Source of the DNA: Lepas anatifera | Taxonomy: Eukaryota > Arthropoda > Thecostraca > Lepadidae | Direction: 5' to 3' | NCBI GenBank assembly: GCA_034440635.1 | Contig: JAOTON010001607.1 | Coordinates: forward strand, 62,001-126,000 | Length of the DNA: 64,000 nt | Part shown: positions 11,620 to 24,281 of the stretch, in pieces | How positions within the stretch are numbered: position 1 is the stretch's first letter | How the letters are laid out: each line of letters begins with the position of its first letter | Notes under the pieces: model-generated | Told to the model about the DNA's origin: nothing | Database searches by the model: none | The model's input: only the letters and a program-made list of their open reading frames with translations | Translations under genes and position numbers: made by a program

Positions 11620-12458
11620 TTAACACGCGCATTGACAGGGGCCTGAGCCACCTTTGCTTTGACGGGGGGCGGGTACCGCCCCCTAAGATCTCGAGAACCA
11701 CGCTAGCTAGCGAAAAATGGTACACGGTGTGAGGTAGCCCATCTACTTCTCCATCTAAAATATTTGAGGCATTTTTTCAGGTCAAATTTAAGGTCACGAG
11801 AGGTCAAAACATTCTGTTATAGGGAAAACATGTAAATAAAGGTTTTCGGCCATTACATCTGATCAAGTAAAGATAGAGCAAAATGACTTGAACTGTATGA
11901 ATCCTCGCAGCAAACCAAATCGAATGATATATAATTTGACCTTGCTAGGTCAAATCAAGGATTTGACCTGACCTGAGGTCAGGTCAAGGTCAAATTATAT
12001 AAAATGCATATCATTAGAACTGCAAATACAAGGCAAATCTAATGCAGCTAAAATAACCGCTCCATCACCATCCGTCACTGAGTTACTCAGTCAAAACCAT
12101 TTTTCCCATGTATTTCCAATGGAGAGGTCATGGCTCGTACCTGACCTTAGGTCATCGATACCAAGAATAGCGGAACAAATTTTAGAGAACTCGGTGGGCC
12201 CATTATGTGATATGAGTTTCAATTGGATAAGTTCACCCTGCTCCGACTTGTGCTATCTTAAACTTTTTGAGGTCAGGTCACTTGACATGTACTGGTGACC
12301 GGACCTGAGATGACCTAACCTAAAAATTTTCACAGAAGTTGTAAAAATGATGAGAGAAAAGGTATGCCAAGTACGGTGGCGCTACGCGCCGCTGTTTTTA
12401 TGCTATCTTCCAAAAACCCGAGGGGGCGGGTACCCGCCCCCGTCAATGTGCGTGTTAA
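11620..12458 (+). mobile_element. TTAA-flanked non-autonomous element, family A (A1)
   Basis: TTAA at 11620-11623 and 12455-12458 flank terminal inverted repeats CACGCGCATTGAC and GTCAATGTGCGTG. Inner hairpins of the GGGGGCGGGTACCCGCCCCC type lie at 11664-11683 and 12422-12441. A palindromic AGGTCA cluster sits mid-element (about 11930-12000). A GGCGCTACGCGCCG stem precedes the right end. No transposase. Confidence 0.88.
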
Positions 12459-13600
12459 TATGGTATTCTTGCAGTCCCAATTACTTGTAATAATAAAATG
12501 ACACTCATACGTAAAGACTTTGGATTTGATTTTTCAACATATATTCGGATAGGGCGCATTTGACCAGGGCGCAATTGCTTTTTTGCATTTAAATAAGAGA
12601 TCTCTGCCTTAAAAATGTACCACCAGGGAGAATCTATAATTGTTGCTTTCAGAATGTGCGATACATTTCTGGCTTTGAATTTAAAACCATCGATTTTGGA
12701 ATGTGACAGCCGTATTCTTATTTTTCGGGTTCATAAACCCGCGCAGATTTAAGGAAGTACTGAATTTATTTCTCTGGCTGACTAAAATACATTTTGACGC
12801 ACGAATGCATTGAAACGCTGGGAAAATGTATGAATTAGAGGTGAGAAGTGGATTAAGGTGCCCAAAAAACTGTCCTTTATCGCAAATTCTTCTAAAAACT
12901 TCACCGTGGCAAGTCTTTGTGAAATTTGACTTTTTCTGCCGCTCAACGTAGCAAAAATTGTCTTTACTATTATCTTGGAAAATGATGCACCTAGAATATT
13001 CGGTACTCATATCACTGCGAGTCCTTTTTCGCTAGCGTGCTGAGCAATTGCTTTGCGTTTCTCGGATAATAGTTACATTTTTGTAGCATTTTTGCTTTCA
13101 TCAGAACTGCTAGAGCATAAGCGTTACTTGTTAGGGCTATGCATCTTGGTTCCAAGAAATAACAAAAAAAACGCAGCAAAAAAGCGCACCTGCAAAGAAA
13201 GTCAACCATTACAAGCAATGATCTTGCAAGGTGCACCAGACCAGTCTTGCAAGGCGCACCAGTCTGGTATTTTGGTAGCATACTCAGTGGTTTGCAGGGA
13301 AGTGTCTCGCGCAGGCTGGAATTTTAATTTTGAACCAAAATTCTTTCAGGTATCATCATTTTAGAGTCTTGCGCAAAAAATTATACATTATCAGCTGCAT
13401 TTTTGATTGACGACACACCCTATTGCTCAGCCCTGGTCGGGTAAATCGCTGTACGATAGTACTCGGACGCTGCTGATTTTTGGGTCACTGATAGATCCAG
13501 GTAGCATGTGTAAAAACAACGACGATGTCTCTAGGTCGAATCCACATTTGGGTTATAGTTAGCTTTCACATGTAATAAAGGCACACATATTCTAAGCCAT
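12459..13600. other. No recognisable gene
   Basis: Short open frames on both strands lack domain features. A small direct repeat (GCAAGG(T/C)GCACCAG) occurs at about 13225-13265. Nothing else is identified. Confidence 0.5.
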
Positions 13601-13935
13601 TGCTTAGAGCCCCGCGCCTCCCGGCAGCCGGGCCGACGTCGGTGTCGGTATGGTGTGGCGTATTGGGGTGGGTGGAGGGGTTATGTGCTATTGTGTGTTG
13701 CAGAAGATGGAGCATCCACGTTCGTTACCATTTGTCGAAACATCAGTCTATCTGAAACGTTGTCGAACTAAACTTACTGGCTTAACAAGTTCATGTCTTT
13801 GGCGAGAGATGCAATGTTGCTACACTGTATGTTTTCGGGATATGACTTCTATCAATCAAAATCTACCATTGGTCATTCACGTCTTTGATCTGCACGAGCC
13901 CCTTCTTTTTGGGTCTTAAACTAATGCCGTAGTAA

Positions 13936-14382
13936 ATGGTGTCGATAATTTCCCAAAATATAAGAGGACTGCGTGATAGAGTAAAACGTAGGACGGTCTT
14001 CCGGCACTTCCATTCAATTTATCCAGACCATACCATAACTTTGCAACAGACACACTCGTGCTTAGAAGATGAAACGATTTGGAGAATGGAATGGGGATCC
14101 GATATTATATTCAGTAATGGTACAGCGCATCAGGCCGGAACAGCAATATTATTACCACGGCGATATAGTGGTGCGGCGAAGGAAAAGATTACAGATAATG
14201 AAGGTAGAATTGTAGCCATCAAAATGATAGCAAGTGGAGGGACAATAAGTATTACAGGGGTGTATGCCCCAGCTATTGATATTCAATGTCACAAGATAAT
14301 ATTTCTAGAGAAGCTCAGAGAAATAATGATCAATATGGTTGATGAATTCTCAGTACTTGCAGGAGATTTCAATATACACTGA
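13936..14382 (+). pseudogene. LINE ORF2 N-terminal endonuclease, truncated
   Basis: The open frame starts at an ATG with SIISQNIRGLRDRVKRR and runs through the APE-type endonuclease core: an L-Q-(Q/E)-T-H strand, GTAILLPRRYSG, ITGVYAPA and LAGDFNIH. The canonical glutamate of QETH is replaced by Q here (LQQTH), so the copy would probably be inactive. It stops just after GDFNIH, about half way into the usual endonuclease. It is closely similar to the minus-strand copy at 46.7-47.6 kb. About 850 bp of unrelated sequence separates it from the C-terminal part at 15239; the reverse transcriptase is missing. Confidence 0.87.
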
Positions 14383-15238
14383 GAAAAAAATCACTCCCGA
14401 TGTAGTATTCCAACGCCTTTTTGGTCATAACGCCTCATTAGAGAGGCTTCATACCACAAGGAAAGGAGTGAATTTTGGCGGGAAAACAGAAAAGTGGCTT
14501 AAAAAAGAGTGAGCTCACTCTACTAGCGTACTGGTTCTCTGAAAACTGGAGCAGTAACAATAAATGGAGTGAATTCACCCGTCTTTTAGAAACAAGAACC
14601 ACAAGGTAGAGTATGAAAAACACTTTTACCGATACATATAGTAATTAGACTCTTACTGAAGGAATTGGGCCTCATCAGGGGGGTTTACGTTACACCAGAA
14701 TCCATGCAGCCTGTTAGCCATTTTTCCCTTTCAACCTCAAGTCGGGCGGTTGATGGCAATAGCGCTGTCTTATTTTTCTGTGTTAAGGTCAGAAGACGTT
14801 TGTGGAGTGGTTTTTAAGTGAAGCTGTTCCTGTGAAATAGCCATGATCCTCTTGTGTAACTTATTCTGTGATAATGCGGTGCATGAAGGTGAATATTGTT
14901 CCTGACGAGCAAGGAGGATGTTGGCACTCTCAAATTGAACCGTGAGTACCTCTCATACAACTAGTGGAACTTTCCGAACATGCATTTCTAGTCCGTTTAA
15001 TTCCATAAGCACCATCGTCAAATATGGCCTCATCTGTCGAATACTCATACACGTGAAGTGACGGGTCTAGGATTTCGGTAGAGTGAAGGGCGAGCGAGCC
15101 TCAGAGGGCGCACTTTGCCAAACGAAGGATGCACCTTTTCGCCCCAAAGGAGCTGACTTTTTTCACCCAGGGGCGCCACATGTCGTATCCTAGGGGAGAG
15201 GAGATCGGATATTCATACCTTCATACAAAGTAAGATCA
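14383..15238. other. Non-LINE filler between LINE halves
   Basis: This stretch replaces the end of the endonuclease and the whole reverse transcriptase of the surrounding LINE. It holds small palindromes (GAGTGAGCTCACTC near 14512) and, at about 15062-15200, a fragment of the GGTCTAGGATTTCG family also seen at 49.9 kb. No clean target duplication is seen. Confidence 0.5.
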
Positions 15239-16500
15239 TGAAGTTTTTTTTGGCGTGGGAGACCTCCAAAAGTTGCTCAGCTGGTGCTGCGTGAAAAGGT
15301 CAAAGAAGGAGGGCTAAAAGCGGTTGACGTAGCATTGTTTTGTAAGTCCTTAAGAATGTCCTGGATTCCACGTATGCATAATAACCATAACGTACTTTGG
15401 CGAAAGATATTGCAGGGGAAATTAGGCAAATACCAACTTGTTGACATTCTATCAACTCCTTTTGGAAATGATGAAATAAATAAATTTAGAATTCCCGTAT
15501 TTTATCGCGATATATTAAGGGAATACCAGATGTACACCAGCAGCGCCCTTGAAAGCATTGCAGACATACAGAAAGAGAAAATATGGTACAATAGGAGCAT
15601 TCGTAGTGGCGGAAAATCGTGGTTTATTAATTAATGATTTATAACAAGCCGGTATCAGAATTATTGACGATTTGGTTACTGATAATGGACATGTTAGATC
15701 ATTGACAGAGCTGAAGAGGGCTTACCCTAGGGTCAAGACCGACTTTCTTACATACGAAAGGCTGATTAGAAGTGTCCCACAAATGTGGTGGGATAGGTGG
15801 GAAATGGATGAGTTTCGCAGGCTCAATAGAGATGCTCGAGAGGATGTTTCTACTATATGCATCAATGGTAAAGAAATTAAAATTTTTGAATTACAAAGCT
15901 CACATTTTTACTGGTCATGGATAGATAGTAGGTCTCCTACAGCCGTCAGTAAAGGGATTTCTACGAATTGGGACAAAACATTTGAAATTCCTTACAGCTG
16001 TACTCTATCGACTAGGTAGCAGACCTACATTTTCGGATAATCCATCGCTTTGTACCGACCCGTCGATATTTGTTCATGCGAAGAGTCATTGACAGCCCTA
16101 TGTGTGAATCTGAATACTGTAACCATGAAGATACATTAATCCATTTCATATGTGAGTGTGCTTACGTTAGAACAATTTGGGATACAATATTTGACAAAAT
16201 AGGCTTAAATAACGAAAACGCAATGAACGCAGCCCTCTTTGGGGTACCAGGAGCGGAAGACGCAAATAATGTGGTAATACTATTGGCAAAGCAGTATATT
16301 TTGATATGCAAAATTTCCCAACAAAGACTAAACCCAACATACCAAGGGTAAAAGCGTGCATTACGCACTACATTCGACTAGAGAAAAACCTTGATGTCAA
16401 AAAAATGATATGGAAAGTCACACCAGAAAATTGTCTCATATCCTTCAGGCAATATGGTCAGTGCAATCTAGACTAATGTCTTTGGTTTTACGTACATATA
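15239..16500 (+). pseudogene. LINE ORF2 C-terminal part, three frames
   Basis: About 15239-15634 gives WRGRPPKVAQLVLREKVKEG and the region after the reverse transcriptase. A stop follows, then 15672-16019 continues with the tryptophan-rich stretch (VPQMWWDRWEMDEF). After another frame change, 16070-16351 holds the zf-RVT-like motif (CESEYCNHEDTLIHFICEC). The last 150 bp looks like a lysine-rich tail and 3' UTR. It matches the order seen in the LINE fragment at 6.6-7.7 kb and is probably the back half of the element whose endonuclease lies at 13936-14382. Confidence 0.85.
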
Positions 16501-16761
16501 GTCCCGGAACCATTCAGGCTATAAGCTGAGCCAAGTGTGTATGTGTAAAGTGAGTGAGGATTTGATGTGTGGTGTACCAGTCTGACCTTGACCGCCGGGT
16601 CGAGCGGTTGTGCCCAGCAGTGCTGCGCAGCATGCTGGGCTGAGAGGTGGTGCGTGGATCACGGGCGCGGTGTGAACCGGTGATTTTTCTATTGCGAATT
16701 CTGACATTGTGAGACATAAGTGGAAAGTGTTACATTGCCGGGATAATCTATAGGCGAATCT

Positions 16762-18085
16762 GTGATGTCGCAAACCGGAGATGCGGACTCTGTCTTTAGC
16801 GATTCGGAATCGGTGCCAGCCGCGGAGAATCCGCGGAAAAAACGGGACAGAGACTCTGAGTCGGAGATGATATCTACCTTTGAAAAGACAAAGAGAACGG
16901 GACTGTCACCTAAGAAGAAATCGCCTGGAGCCAGTAAGTGCGGAATGTCGCCAGAGGCACTGACCTACATTATACTGGCCTGCATTGGAGAAATAATCGA
17001 GACAACGATCCAGAAGACACTGGCCTACACTGGAGAAATAATCGAGACAACGATCCAGAAGAGTATGGAGGCGGAAGTGACGAGGATAACAAAAACATTC
17101 GAGTCCAAGGTACAGTCCCTGGAGCGGAAAGTGGAAGTGCTGGAGGGGGAATTGTTCGAGAGGGAAAAGACCATTGAAAAATGGGAAAGCAGGCCTCAAC
17201 TTTCGAGCAGCACCTATATCAGCTGAGTGCTCAGGTGGATGAAATGGAGAGGCACGAGCGTGGCATCAATCTGGTGTTGTCAAGTAAAGTTTTCGGAAGT
17301 CGGCGCCCGGGAGAAGATGCTAAACTCATGGCAGTAAAGGCACTTCAAAGCAGCCTTCCACACATCCCTATGGAAACTTCAGACCTATCAACGGCACATA
17401 GGCTCTCTAGCGACGACGCCATCATTTGTGCCTTTCATGATCGGGACCTGCGTAACAAAGTGTATTACGCGCGCACTCAGCTCCGAAACAGTCCCGCACC
17501 GAGGAAGCACCGCCTTTACATAACGGAATCCCTGACGAGGCTGAATCAGCAAACCTACACCGAGCTGGTCACCATGAAGAAGGAGCAGCTACTCTGGTCG
17601 GTGTTCTCGAACAACGGACTCCCCGGCTACAAGCTGTCAGCAGCATCGTCACCTGTCAGGATCGCCACTCTTCAAGCAGTTCGGCAGCTGTGGCAGAGGG
17701 TGACGTCCCCGCGGGTGGTGCCGGAGCCGTGGAGGGCCTCGGCGTCGTCCCGGGACCGGCCGTCGCAACCGTCGGCGCCGGATCTTCCTCCCCGGCGGAG
17801 CGCCGGGGGCCCCGCGGCTGCTGCTGGACCTCGCTCCTTAGACGGCGGCTGCCCGTCTGGGCATGTTCGGCAGTCGCGTGATGCCGGGTTCGCGCCTGCT
17901 GCTGTTCCGTCGACAGCGGCGGGGCTGTCCGGGGCTTCGCTCCGGAGCCCGGGAGCTGGCGCCGGGCGCCTGGCTCCTCCTGCCGTTGGCTCCTCGAGGG
18001 CGTCGGAGCCGGCGGTGGCTGACCCGCCGCGGGTAACGGGCTCTTCTGCTACAAAAGGCACTGTGCCGAACAGTCCGTGAAACAT
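16762..18085 (+). pseudogene. LINE ORF1 (coiled coil plus RRM-like region), one frameshift
   Basis: The first part (16762-17226) starts at an ATG, has a charged N-terminus (PRKKRDRDSESE) and then a heptad-rich coiled coil. It includes two tandem 15-residue copies (LACIGEIIETTIQKT and LAYTGEIIETTIQKS). Around 17180 the frame shifts; 17181-18080 continues with STFEQHLYQLSAQVDEMERH, then the RRM-like core (STAHRL, ICAFHDRDLRNKVYYAR) and RLYITESLTRLNQQTY. This order is typical of ORF1 nucleic-acid chaperones of L1/Tx1-like LINEs. The last 130 codons are rich in Pro, Ser, Ala and Gly. The upstream 250 bp may be its 5' region. It may belong to the same element as the ORF2 at 21142-26461. Confidence 0.85.
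16975..17064 (+). repeat. In-frame 45-bp tandem duplication in ORF1
   Basis: Units 16975-17019 and 17020-17064 differ at only a few bases and add 15 residues to the coiled coil without breaking the frame. Confidence 0.85.
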
Positions 18086-18675
18086 GAACTCGGTAAACGG
18101 GGTTTAGTTTTGTGAATTTCTAGTGTCTGTGGATGTCTCCCAGATGATTGTTTAGCATATTCGAGGTTAAAAAGACGATCAATAGGTATCCTCGCGTCTT
18201 CACTTTTTTGCTAGATACTGTTAACAGTGCATTTTTGTTTTGTAAGTTCTTCTTTCGGTTTTCATCTCAGCGAGGAAGCGTGGATCTCTGCACACGTGTC
18301 TGTTTCTCTCTCGGTGGTTCGTTAATTGTTACGTGGTTTTGTGCGTGCAGTTGTTGAGCTTTTCAGATCGGCCTTGATTTCCTTTTTCGAGTTGTTGAAG
18401 GTGCCGGGCGGTATTCTATCTCTGTGCCAGTCTTTAGGGCAGCGTGCGTCTGGCCTTTCCTCGCTTTTGATTGGTCATCCCGCTGACGTCAGTGTGAACG
18501 GCGCGGCGCCGCCGCGGGTTGGTTTGCAGCGTGCGGCACGATCAGCTGATTACCACAGATGTGTTACCGGTGTCTGCCGTGGCAGGCGCAGGAGAGTGGC
18601 GCCCCCTGTGACGCGCTCGCAGCAGTAATGGGCTACCAGGCGAGTCGTGCTTATTTGAACCGTAGGCCCTCTAGT
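18086..18675 (+). other. Spacer after LINE ORF1
   Basis: No domain is visible. Position and composition fit the ORF1-ORF2 spacer of the LINE. The segment from 18460 to 18620 is GC-rich. Confidence 0.4.
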
Positions 18676-19511
18676 TTAACACGCGCATTGACGGGGGTCT
18701 GAGCCACCTTCGCTTTGACGGGGGGGCGCCCCTAAGATCTCGAGAACCATGGTAGGTAGCTAAAAACAGTAAAAGGCGTTGTGTAGCCCATCCACTTCTC
18801 CATCGAAAATATTTGGACCATTTTTTGTCAGGTCACATTTAAGGTCACGAGAGGTCAAAACATGCCGTCATAGGGATAACGTGTAAATTAAGTTTTTTCG
18901 GTCATTACATCTGAACAAGAAAAGATAGAGCAAAACGGCTTGAACTATATGAATCCTCGCAGCAAGCCGAATCGAATGATATATGTGACCTTGCTAGGTC
19001 AAATCAAAGATATGACCTGACCTGAGGTCAGGTCAGAGTCAAATCATATAAAATGCATATCATTAGAACCGTAAAGCCAAGGTGAGTCTAATGCAGCTAA
19101 AATAAACGCTCTATCACCAGCCGTTACTGAGTTATTTAGTAAGAAACATTTTTCCCATGTATTTCCAATGGAGAGGTCATGCCTCGTACCTGACCTTAGG
19201 TCATCGATATAAAAAACATATGAACATATTTTAAAGAACTCGTTGGGTCCATTATGTGATATGAGTTTCAATTGGATAAGTTCACCCTGCTCCGACTTAT
19301 GCTATCGTAAACTTTTGAGGTCAGATCACTTGACCTGTACTGGTGACCTGACCTGAGATGACCTAACCTTAAAATTTTTACAGAAGTTGTAAAAATGATG
19401 AGGGAAAAGGTATAACAAGTACGGCGGCGCTACGCGCCGCCGTTTTTCTGCTATCTCCAAAACCCGAGGGGGCGGGTACCCGCGCCCCTCCCCCGTCAAT
19501 GCGCGTGTTAA
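18676..19511 (+). mobile_element. TTAA-flanked non-autonomous element, family A (A2)
   Basis: TTAA at 18676-18679 and 19508-19511, with inverted ends CACGCGCATTGACGGGGG and its complement. The left hairpin is shortened to GGGGCGCCCC; the right one keeps GGGCGGGTACCCGC. It has a perfect GGCGGCGC-TAC-GCGCCGCC stem at about 19423-19441 and a TGACCTGACCTGAGGTCAGG palindrome near 19015. About 836 bp, no transposase. Confidence 0.9.
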
Positions 19512-19893
19512 ATGGAATCCGAAAACTTGAGATAAATAGGTCACACAGTTATGTTTCCTCACGTCGGTGAGATATTAATGTAAGCTGATGCACTTAAATT
19601 GAGACACGCGCCCGTTCCACACTTAGTCTCAAGCGTTCTTTTCTTACATCCTCTACTCTTGCATTATTTTCCCCTGTTTTCCCTTGAGCCATTGGTACGC
19701 GCCTTCTCTTGTTCTCGGTTACGTATTTAATCGTATCCATCATGGTTTATTTGTCGCATGATACGCAAAATAGGTACTCGATGCACTGGCTTGTACAACG
19801 CATTTGAAAGTTGATCAATAATGTTTGTTGAATTCCCTTCACTTGATTTTGCTGGTGGTTCATTGTGGGACATTTATCGACCTTGCAACTCGA
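19512..19893 (+). other. Spacer between two TTAA insertions
   Basis: No gene is visible. If A2 and B2 are removed, this joins 18086-18675 to the LINE ORF2 start at 21142. Confidence 0.4.
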
Positions 19894-21082
19894 TTAACTT
19901 TCGCCCGGGTGGGGGTCTTTTTAGACCCCCTCTCGGGTTTTTCCGAAGTGACCAAAAAACGGCGGCGCGCAGCTCCGGCAAACTTGGTCTAGCTGTTCCT
20001 TCATCATTTTTACATCTTTCCTGAAAATTTTGGCTCAAGGTCATATCAGGTCAGGTCATCAGGCCAGGTGAAGTGACCTCACCTCAAAAAATACTTAGGA
20101 CCGCATAACTAAAAGAAGGGTTAATCGATCAAGTTGAAACTCATGCCACATATTGGGCCCACCAGGAGCTACAACATTTGTTCCGGGATTTTTGATATTG
20201 GTGACCTAAGGTCATGTGCAGAGCATGACCTCCCCATTGTCAATACATGGGGAAAATCACGAAATGAGCTTTTCTCAGTAAGTATGGATGGAATCAACTT
20301 CAAACATCGGTTACGACTTGCTCTTAGCCCATTTCTGAAGCTGATGCCAAAATTTTTGACTTGTGACCTTTAAAAGGTCACCTTAGGTCAAATAAGCATT
20401 TTTGGTGTTTTTCTCTATAAATTTTGAATAAACAAAGATAGAGCTTTTATTTTATCACCAAAGTGTTTGTATAGTCACTGGAAGTCAAATGATACACATC
20501 ATGACTATACCAGGTCAAGTTGGGTCAGACCGTTGACCTGGGTCAGGTCAAATTCTTAAATTTGACCTGGCATAGCAATATCATATATCATTCGATTTGT
20601 ATTGACGAGAGGATTGCAATGGTGCATAAACTATGGCTGTATCTTGTTTGGTTTGGAAGCTATTAGCGAAAAAGTAAACGCCCTTATGCATGGGTGGCTA
20701 TGGACATTCCCAAGAATATGCCCAATATTTAGTGACCTGTAGCTCCCTAGGCTTTGACCTGACACGAAAATGAATGCCACTGTAATGAAAGCGCATCTCA
20801 AGAGCTTTCGAAAAATGTTTCTAGCTATCATAGTTTCTGAGATATATGAGGTTTTCTTAGTACACCTCATATTAGCGATTTTGACCTGTTTTGACCTCTG
20901 GTGACCTTGATATTGACCTGACAAGAAAATGACTGAAGTATTTTCGATATAATTTTCGAAGAGCTTTCGATTGCCGTCTTGCGCTTTTTTCTAGCTCTCT
21001 TAGTTTTTGAGATCGTGGGGGTCTTTTTAGCCCCCCCACCAGGGCGAAGGTGGCTCGTACCCGCCACCGGGGCAAGGGTTAA
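19894..21082 (-). mobile_element. TTAA-flanked non-autonomous element, family B (B2, inverted)
   Basis: TTAA at 19894-19897 and 21079-21082. The sequence is the reverse complement of B1 along its whole length. Hairpins lie at about 19908-19930 (inner TCT/AGA stem) and 21015-21038. Dense AGGTCA/TGACCT words lie between. Length is close to B1 (about 1.19 kb), so both look full length. Confidence 0.87.
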
Positions 21083-21141
21083 ACGACGGACCCCAGGATT
21101 TCAGCAGACAGTAATGCAGCATGTCGTTCTGATTAACCACA

Positions 21142-21561
21142 AACATTAGATTTGCATCCCTGAATGTGAATGGTCTTCGCTCACGATCAGAGGGGGTGTT
21201 TCCAAACTGAGTATGTTATTAACTTGGTTGAAAAGGCTAAAATTTGGCATGATACTATTGCAGGAAACGCATAGCAATGAAGATGATGATGATGAAAAAT
21301 ATTGGCTCGGACGCTGGGGAGGTATCGGCGTTTTTAGCCATGGGAATACAAAAAGTCGCGGCGTGGGAATCCTAATCAGACCCAATTCGGGGATTACCAT
21401 TGATAACGTGCATAAAGATAAAGACGGTCGGTTCATTATTCTCGAGGTAGTAGATAAGGGCACCTCAATTACGGTTGGAAATTTTTTACGGTCCAAACGC
21501 GGACAATCCGCGAGTAATTGAGGACTTCTGCTCAAGATTAGATGAATACAAGTCTTTATAC
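21142..21561 (+). pseudogene. LINE ORF2 endonuclease, first half
   Basis: About 21144-21200 reads RFASLNVNGLRSRS, the start of an APE-type endonuclease, followed by a frame change. Then 21213-21490 holds KFGMILLQETHSNED with the catalytic QETH, GVGILIRPNSG and ITVGNF. A slip in a T run (about 21482) moves the frame to YGPNADNPRVIEDFCSRLDE, which runs up to the insertion point. The second half resumes at 24287, after a 2.7-kb insert. Confidence 0.87.
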
Positions 21562-21566
21562 CGTCG

Positions 21567-24281
21567 CACATAGGCCCTAAATGCCTCCGTCCGTGGCCAA
21601 TATTACATTTCGTGGAAAACTTCTTCGCAATACCGCAAATTCCCCCGATTTTTGGACAAAGGAGCTCATTTGACAGATAATTGAACAGCACATAAAACTT
21701 GCATTCGACATATAGGTTTTATATTACATGGGCGTAATCAGGACAGTGAAAAGAGGGGCATTTGGGGCAACTTAATCCAGCCCAAGGTGTCCGTAAAATA
21801 TTTTGCAGATGTTGTTGTTGCGCCATGAATTGTGACCGAATTGTAGTTTGAAACACTGCAAACAATAAACATGTAATCCATGAACAACGATACAGCAATC
21901 ATGGTGTGCCATAAATTCATAAGCGTCACCACGAACAACAAAACGGGAGGCATCATAAATGTGTATTTGAGCTTGGTTTTTCTTTCTAAACCAGCTTTTT
22001 GGTATAATTGTAACTCCTTTTCTGCATGGGAATGTTCTATTATAACTGGTATTCGAGTGATTATTAACAACCACACTGGAGAGGGGTCCGACATTAACGC
22101 GCACAGGATGGGGGGCTGGTAAGCCCCTGAGATATCGGAAACTTAGAGGCTTAAGAAATTCCGATTGGGGGTGGGTGGGGGCTATGGTGATCCACATCAT
22201 AACTAATTTTCATTGACCTAGGTCTATATTGTCATGATCAAACGAGGTCATAAAGGTCAAATTTTGGCCATGCTTGGGACCTGTTGGGAAATGCCCTGAT
22301 AATGCGTGGGAAAAGCCGGGAGTAAGCTAAAGCCGGACCACGGTCATAGAGGTTGTGCCGCAAAGAATCTTTCCTCCATTTTTGAGGTCTAGGTCATTCA
22401 AGGTCATCGACCTATGACGTCAAAACATGGTATATTCCCTATTATGCACACTTAAAGTAGCACTATAGCAAACCTTGTGCTGGAAAGGAGGATTGACATT
22501 TAACCATGATCTTTAACCTTGACCTTTGACCTTGAACTTACAACTGGGTTACCTTTACTACGACGTCATAGCATAATATACGTCAGACTAGGACACGTAA
22601 AGCACCTGGGTCAATGACCTTGAAATTGCTGGTACGACTTTGAACTTTGACCTCGGCCTTCACGTGAGGTGACCTTGACATATCATCCCGTCTATATGAC
22701 ACTGTGACGTCACCACTTAGTCTCCAATGCAAGCAAACCGGTTCGACTGCGCGGTGGCGGCGATTTCAAAAGGTAGGTCTGACTTTAGAAGCGTATAAAT
22801 CAAACAATTTGCGAAAAATTTTCAAAATTATTTCACTATTCAACGCGCTGTTAAATTTTCTCAAATGCGACCGATTCCCGTGTTTTGGCTACGAGCGGTT
22901 CTCCGCTCATCCCGGAAAAAAGTAGTTGGGAGAGTATCCGAGGCCCCTCCAGTGCGCGTGTAAACACGCAGAGTAGAAGAAAGGGGTAGAATATATACCT
23001 ACCTTGTGTTTCCTCAACAAGGCATATCAAAATATCAGTCTGTGAAGGTCAGTACGTTTCTCTCCGCCCCCCCTCCCGCCCACCCTCCGCTACATATGAT
23101 ATCGCGGTATCGCCAAATATGGGACGTAGGTCACCTGAGCAGCCCGAGCGTCATCTTGCGTCAGCTCGTGACAGTGGGAACGGCGAGGAAATTCGATTCC
23201 CGATTGAATCCCTAGGACACCTCGGGACTCCGATGGTTACGGCGACCGTTCATTTGGATGAAAAGGTATGACTGGTATTCACCATATGTGGTTTAACGTG
23301 TGATATGCAGCAAAACAGGATTCTTAGGTATCGTTTTTTGCTGTCCCGGCATTGCTTGAAGGTGTTATAATAAATGTCTGAATCGCGGGATCACGAGAGG
23401 CTTAATCCCGTTATTGGGGCTTTTTGAAAATAGCGGGATCCCAATCCTGATATTGACATACCGAGCAGGAACATTTCTCATGCAATAAAAGGTTCGTTGT
23501 CGGCAGTCCCTCCGGGTATTTGGATAACAGTCAACACAACAGTCAATACACAAATTTAGGTGGTTATAGTGCCTTGAAATTGAATAAACTAATTTTAGCA
23601 CTTCTCGGCATTTCTTATAGCATCGTTCTCTGATAGTTCACTCATATTGCTCATTCTTGGCCGGTCCATGCCTCTATTCGGTAACCCACGGCGTTGCGTT
23701 AGCACCGCAGCGGCCTGGTTGGAGCCACAACCTCAGTTATTATATGTCATCTGGAACGCGGGGCTGCAAGTGGACGCAAGATATTTTGACTTGCCCTTGT
23801 AGAGCACATCCTGGGGAATCGTTTGATGGTAGTCTTATGCTGGGCCGGTGCTGGCCAAGTTTTAAATCCTCTCTTTGTATTTGTAAATCGAACAGTTTTT
23901 GAGATATGCAGTATACTGAGAGAATGGTCTATAAAATAGTTATCAAAACTATTTTTGCATTATTTTATACCAAAACTCATTGCAAAGGGCTCACAAAACA
24001 GTGGTATTGCCATACTTTGACCTGTTCTTGCTTTCATGGTCGATTTTAAGCATAATGAAATGTACGTAGTTTTCGCTGCAGATCTCTGGTCCGCGGGTGG
24101 CGCACCTGAGTGCTTACTTCAAGCAACTCTACAAAGACTTACAGAGCACGGTTTGTGTTTTCCATGCCTGTTTCAAGTGCAGTGAAGAATTGTCTATCAG
24201 TATATTTGCTCAGGAAATGATTTAGAAAAAGTTGCATTTTCGTAATATTGGCCACGGACGGAGGCGTTTAGGGCCTATGTG
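21567..24281. mobile_element. Transib-like element, 40-bp TIRs, CGTCG target duplication
   Basis: Left end 21567-21606 and right end 24242-24281 are inverted copies matching at 39 of 40 bases; both begin CACATAGGCCCTAAA or its complement (one difference at the 15th base region). The 5-bp CGTCG directly flanks both ends (21562-21566 and 24282-24286). It splits a LINE endonuclease. A 5-bp GC-rich CGNCG duplication and CAC termini are the hallmarks of the Transib superfamily; the superfamily assignment is my inference. Minus-strand segments at 21.74-22.09 kb (HGLHVYCLQCF and CPKCPSFHCPDYAH, in different frames) and 23.37-23.60 kb are cysteine/histidine-rich but are not a recognisable transposase core. 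A family C TTAA element lies inside it. Confidence 0.7.
22094..22964 (-). mobile_element. TTAA family C element (C2) nested in the Transib-like element
   Basis: Left end is TTAACGCGCACAGGATGGGG with a hairpin GGGGCT-GGTA-AGCCCC at 22112-22127. Right end is the complement of family C start (CCAGTGCGCGTG), next to TAAA rather than TTAA, a one-base decay. The body shares the GACCGATT and GGTCTGACT blocks with C1 and has many AGGTCA and TGACCT words. About 870 bp; no transposase. Confidence 0.8.

Noticed and set aside
17672..18085. Minus-strand open frame of 137 codons
   Set aside because: It is the shadow of the GC-rich ORF1 tail on the plus strand.
22704..22925. Plus-strand open frame in C2
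   Set aside because: It lies across the conserved end of a non-coding family C element and is broken in C1 and C4.
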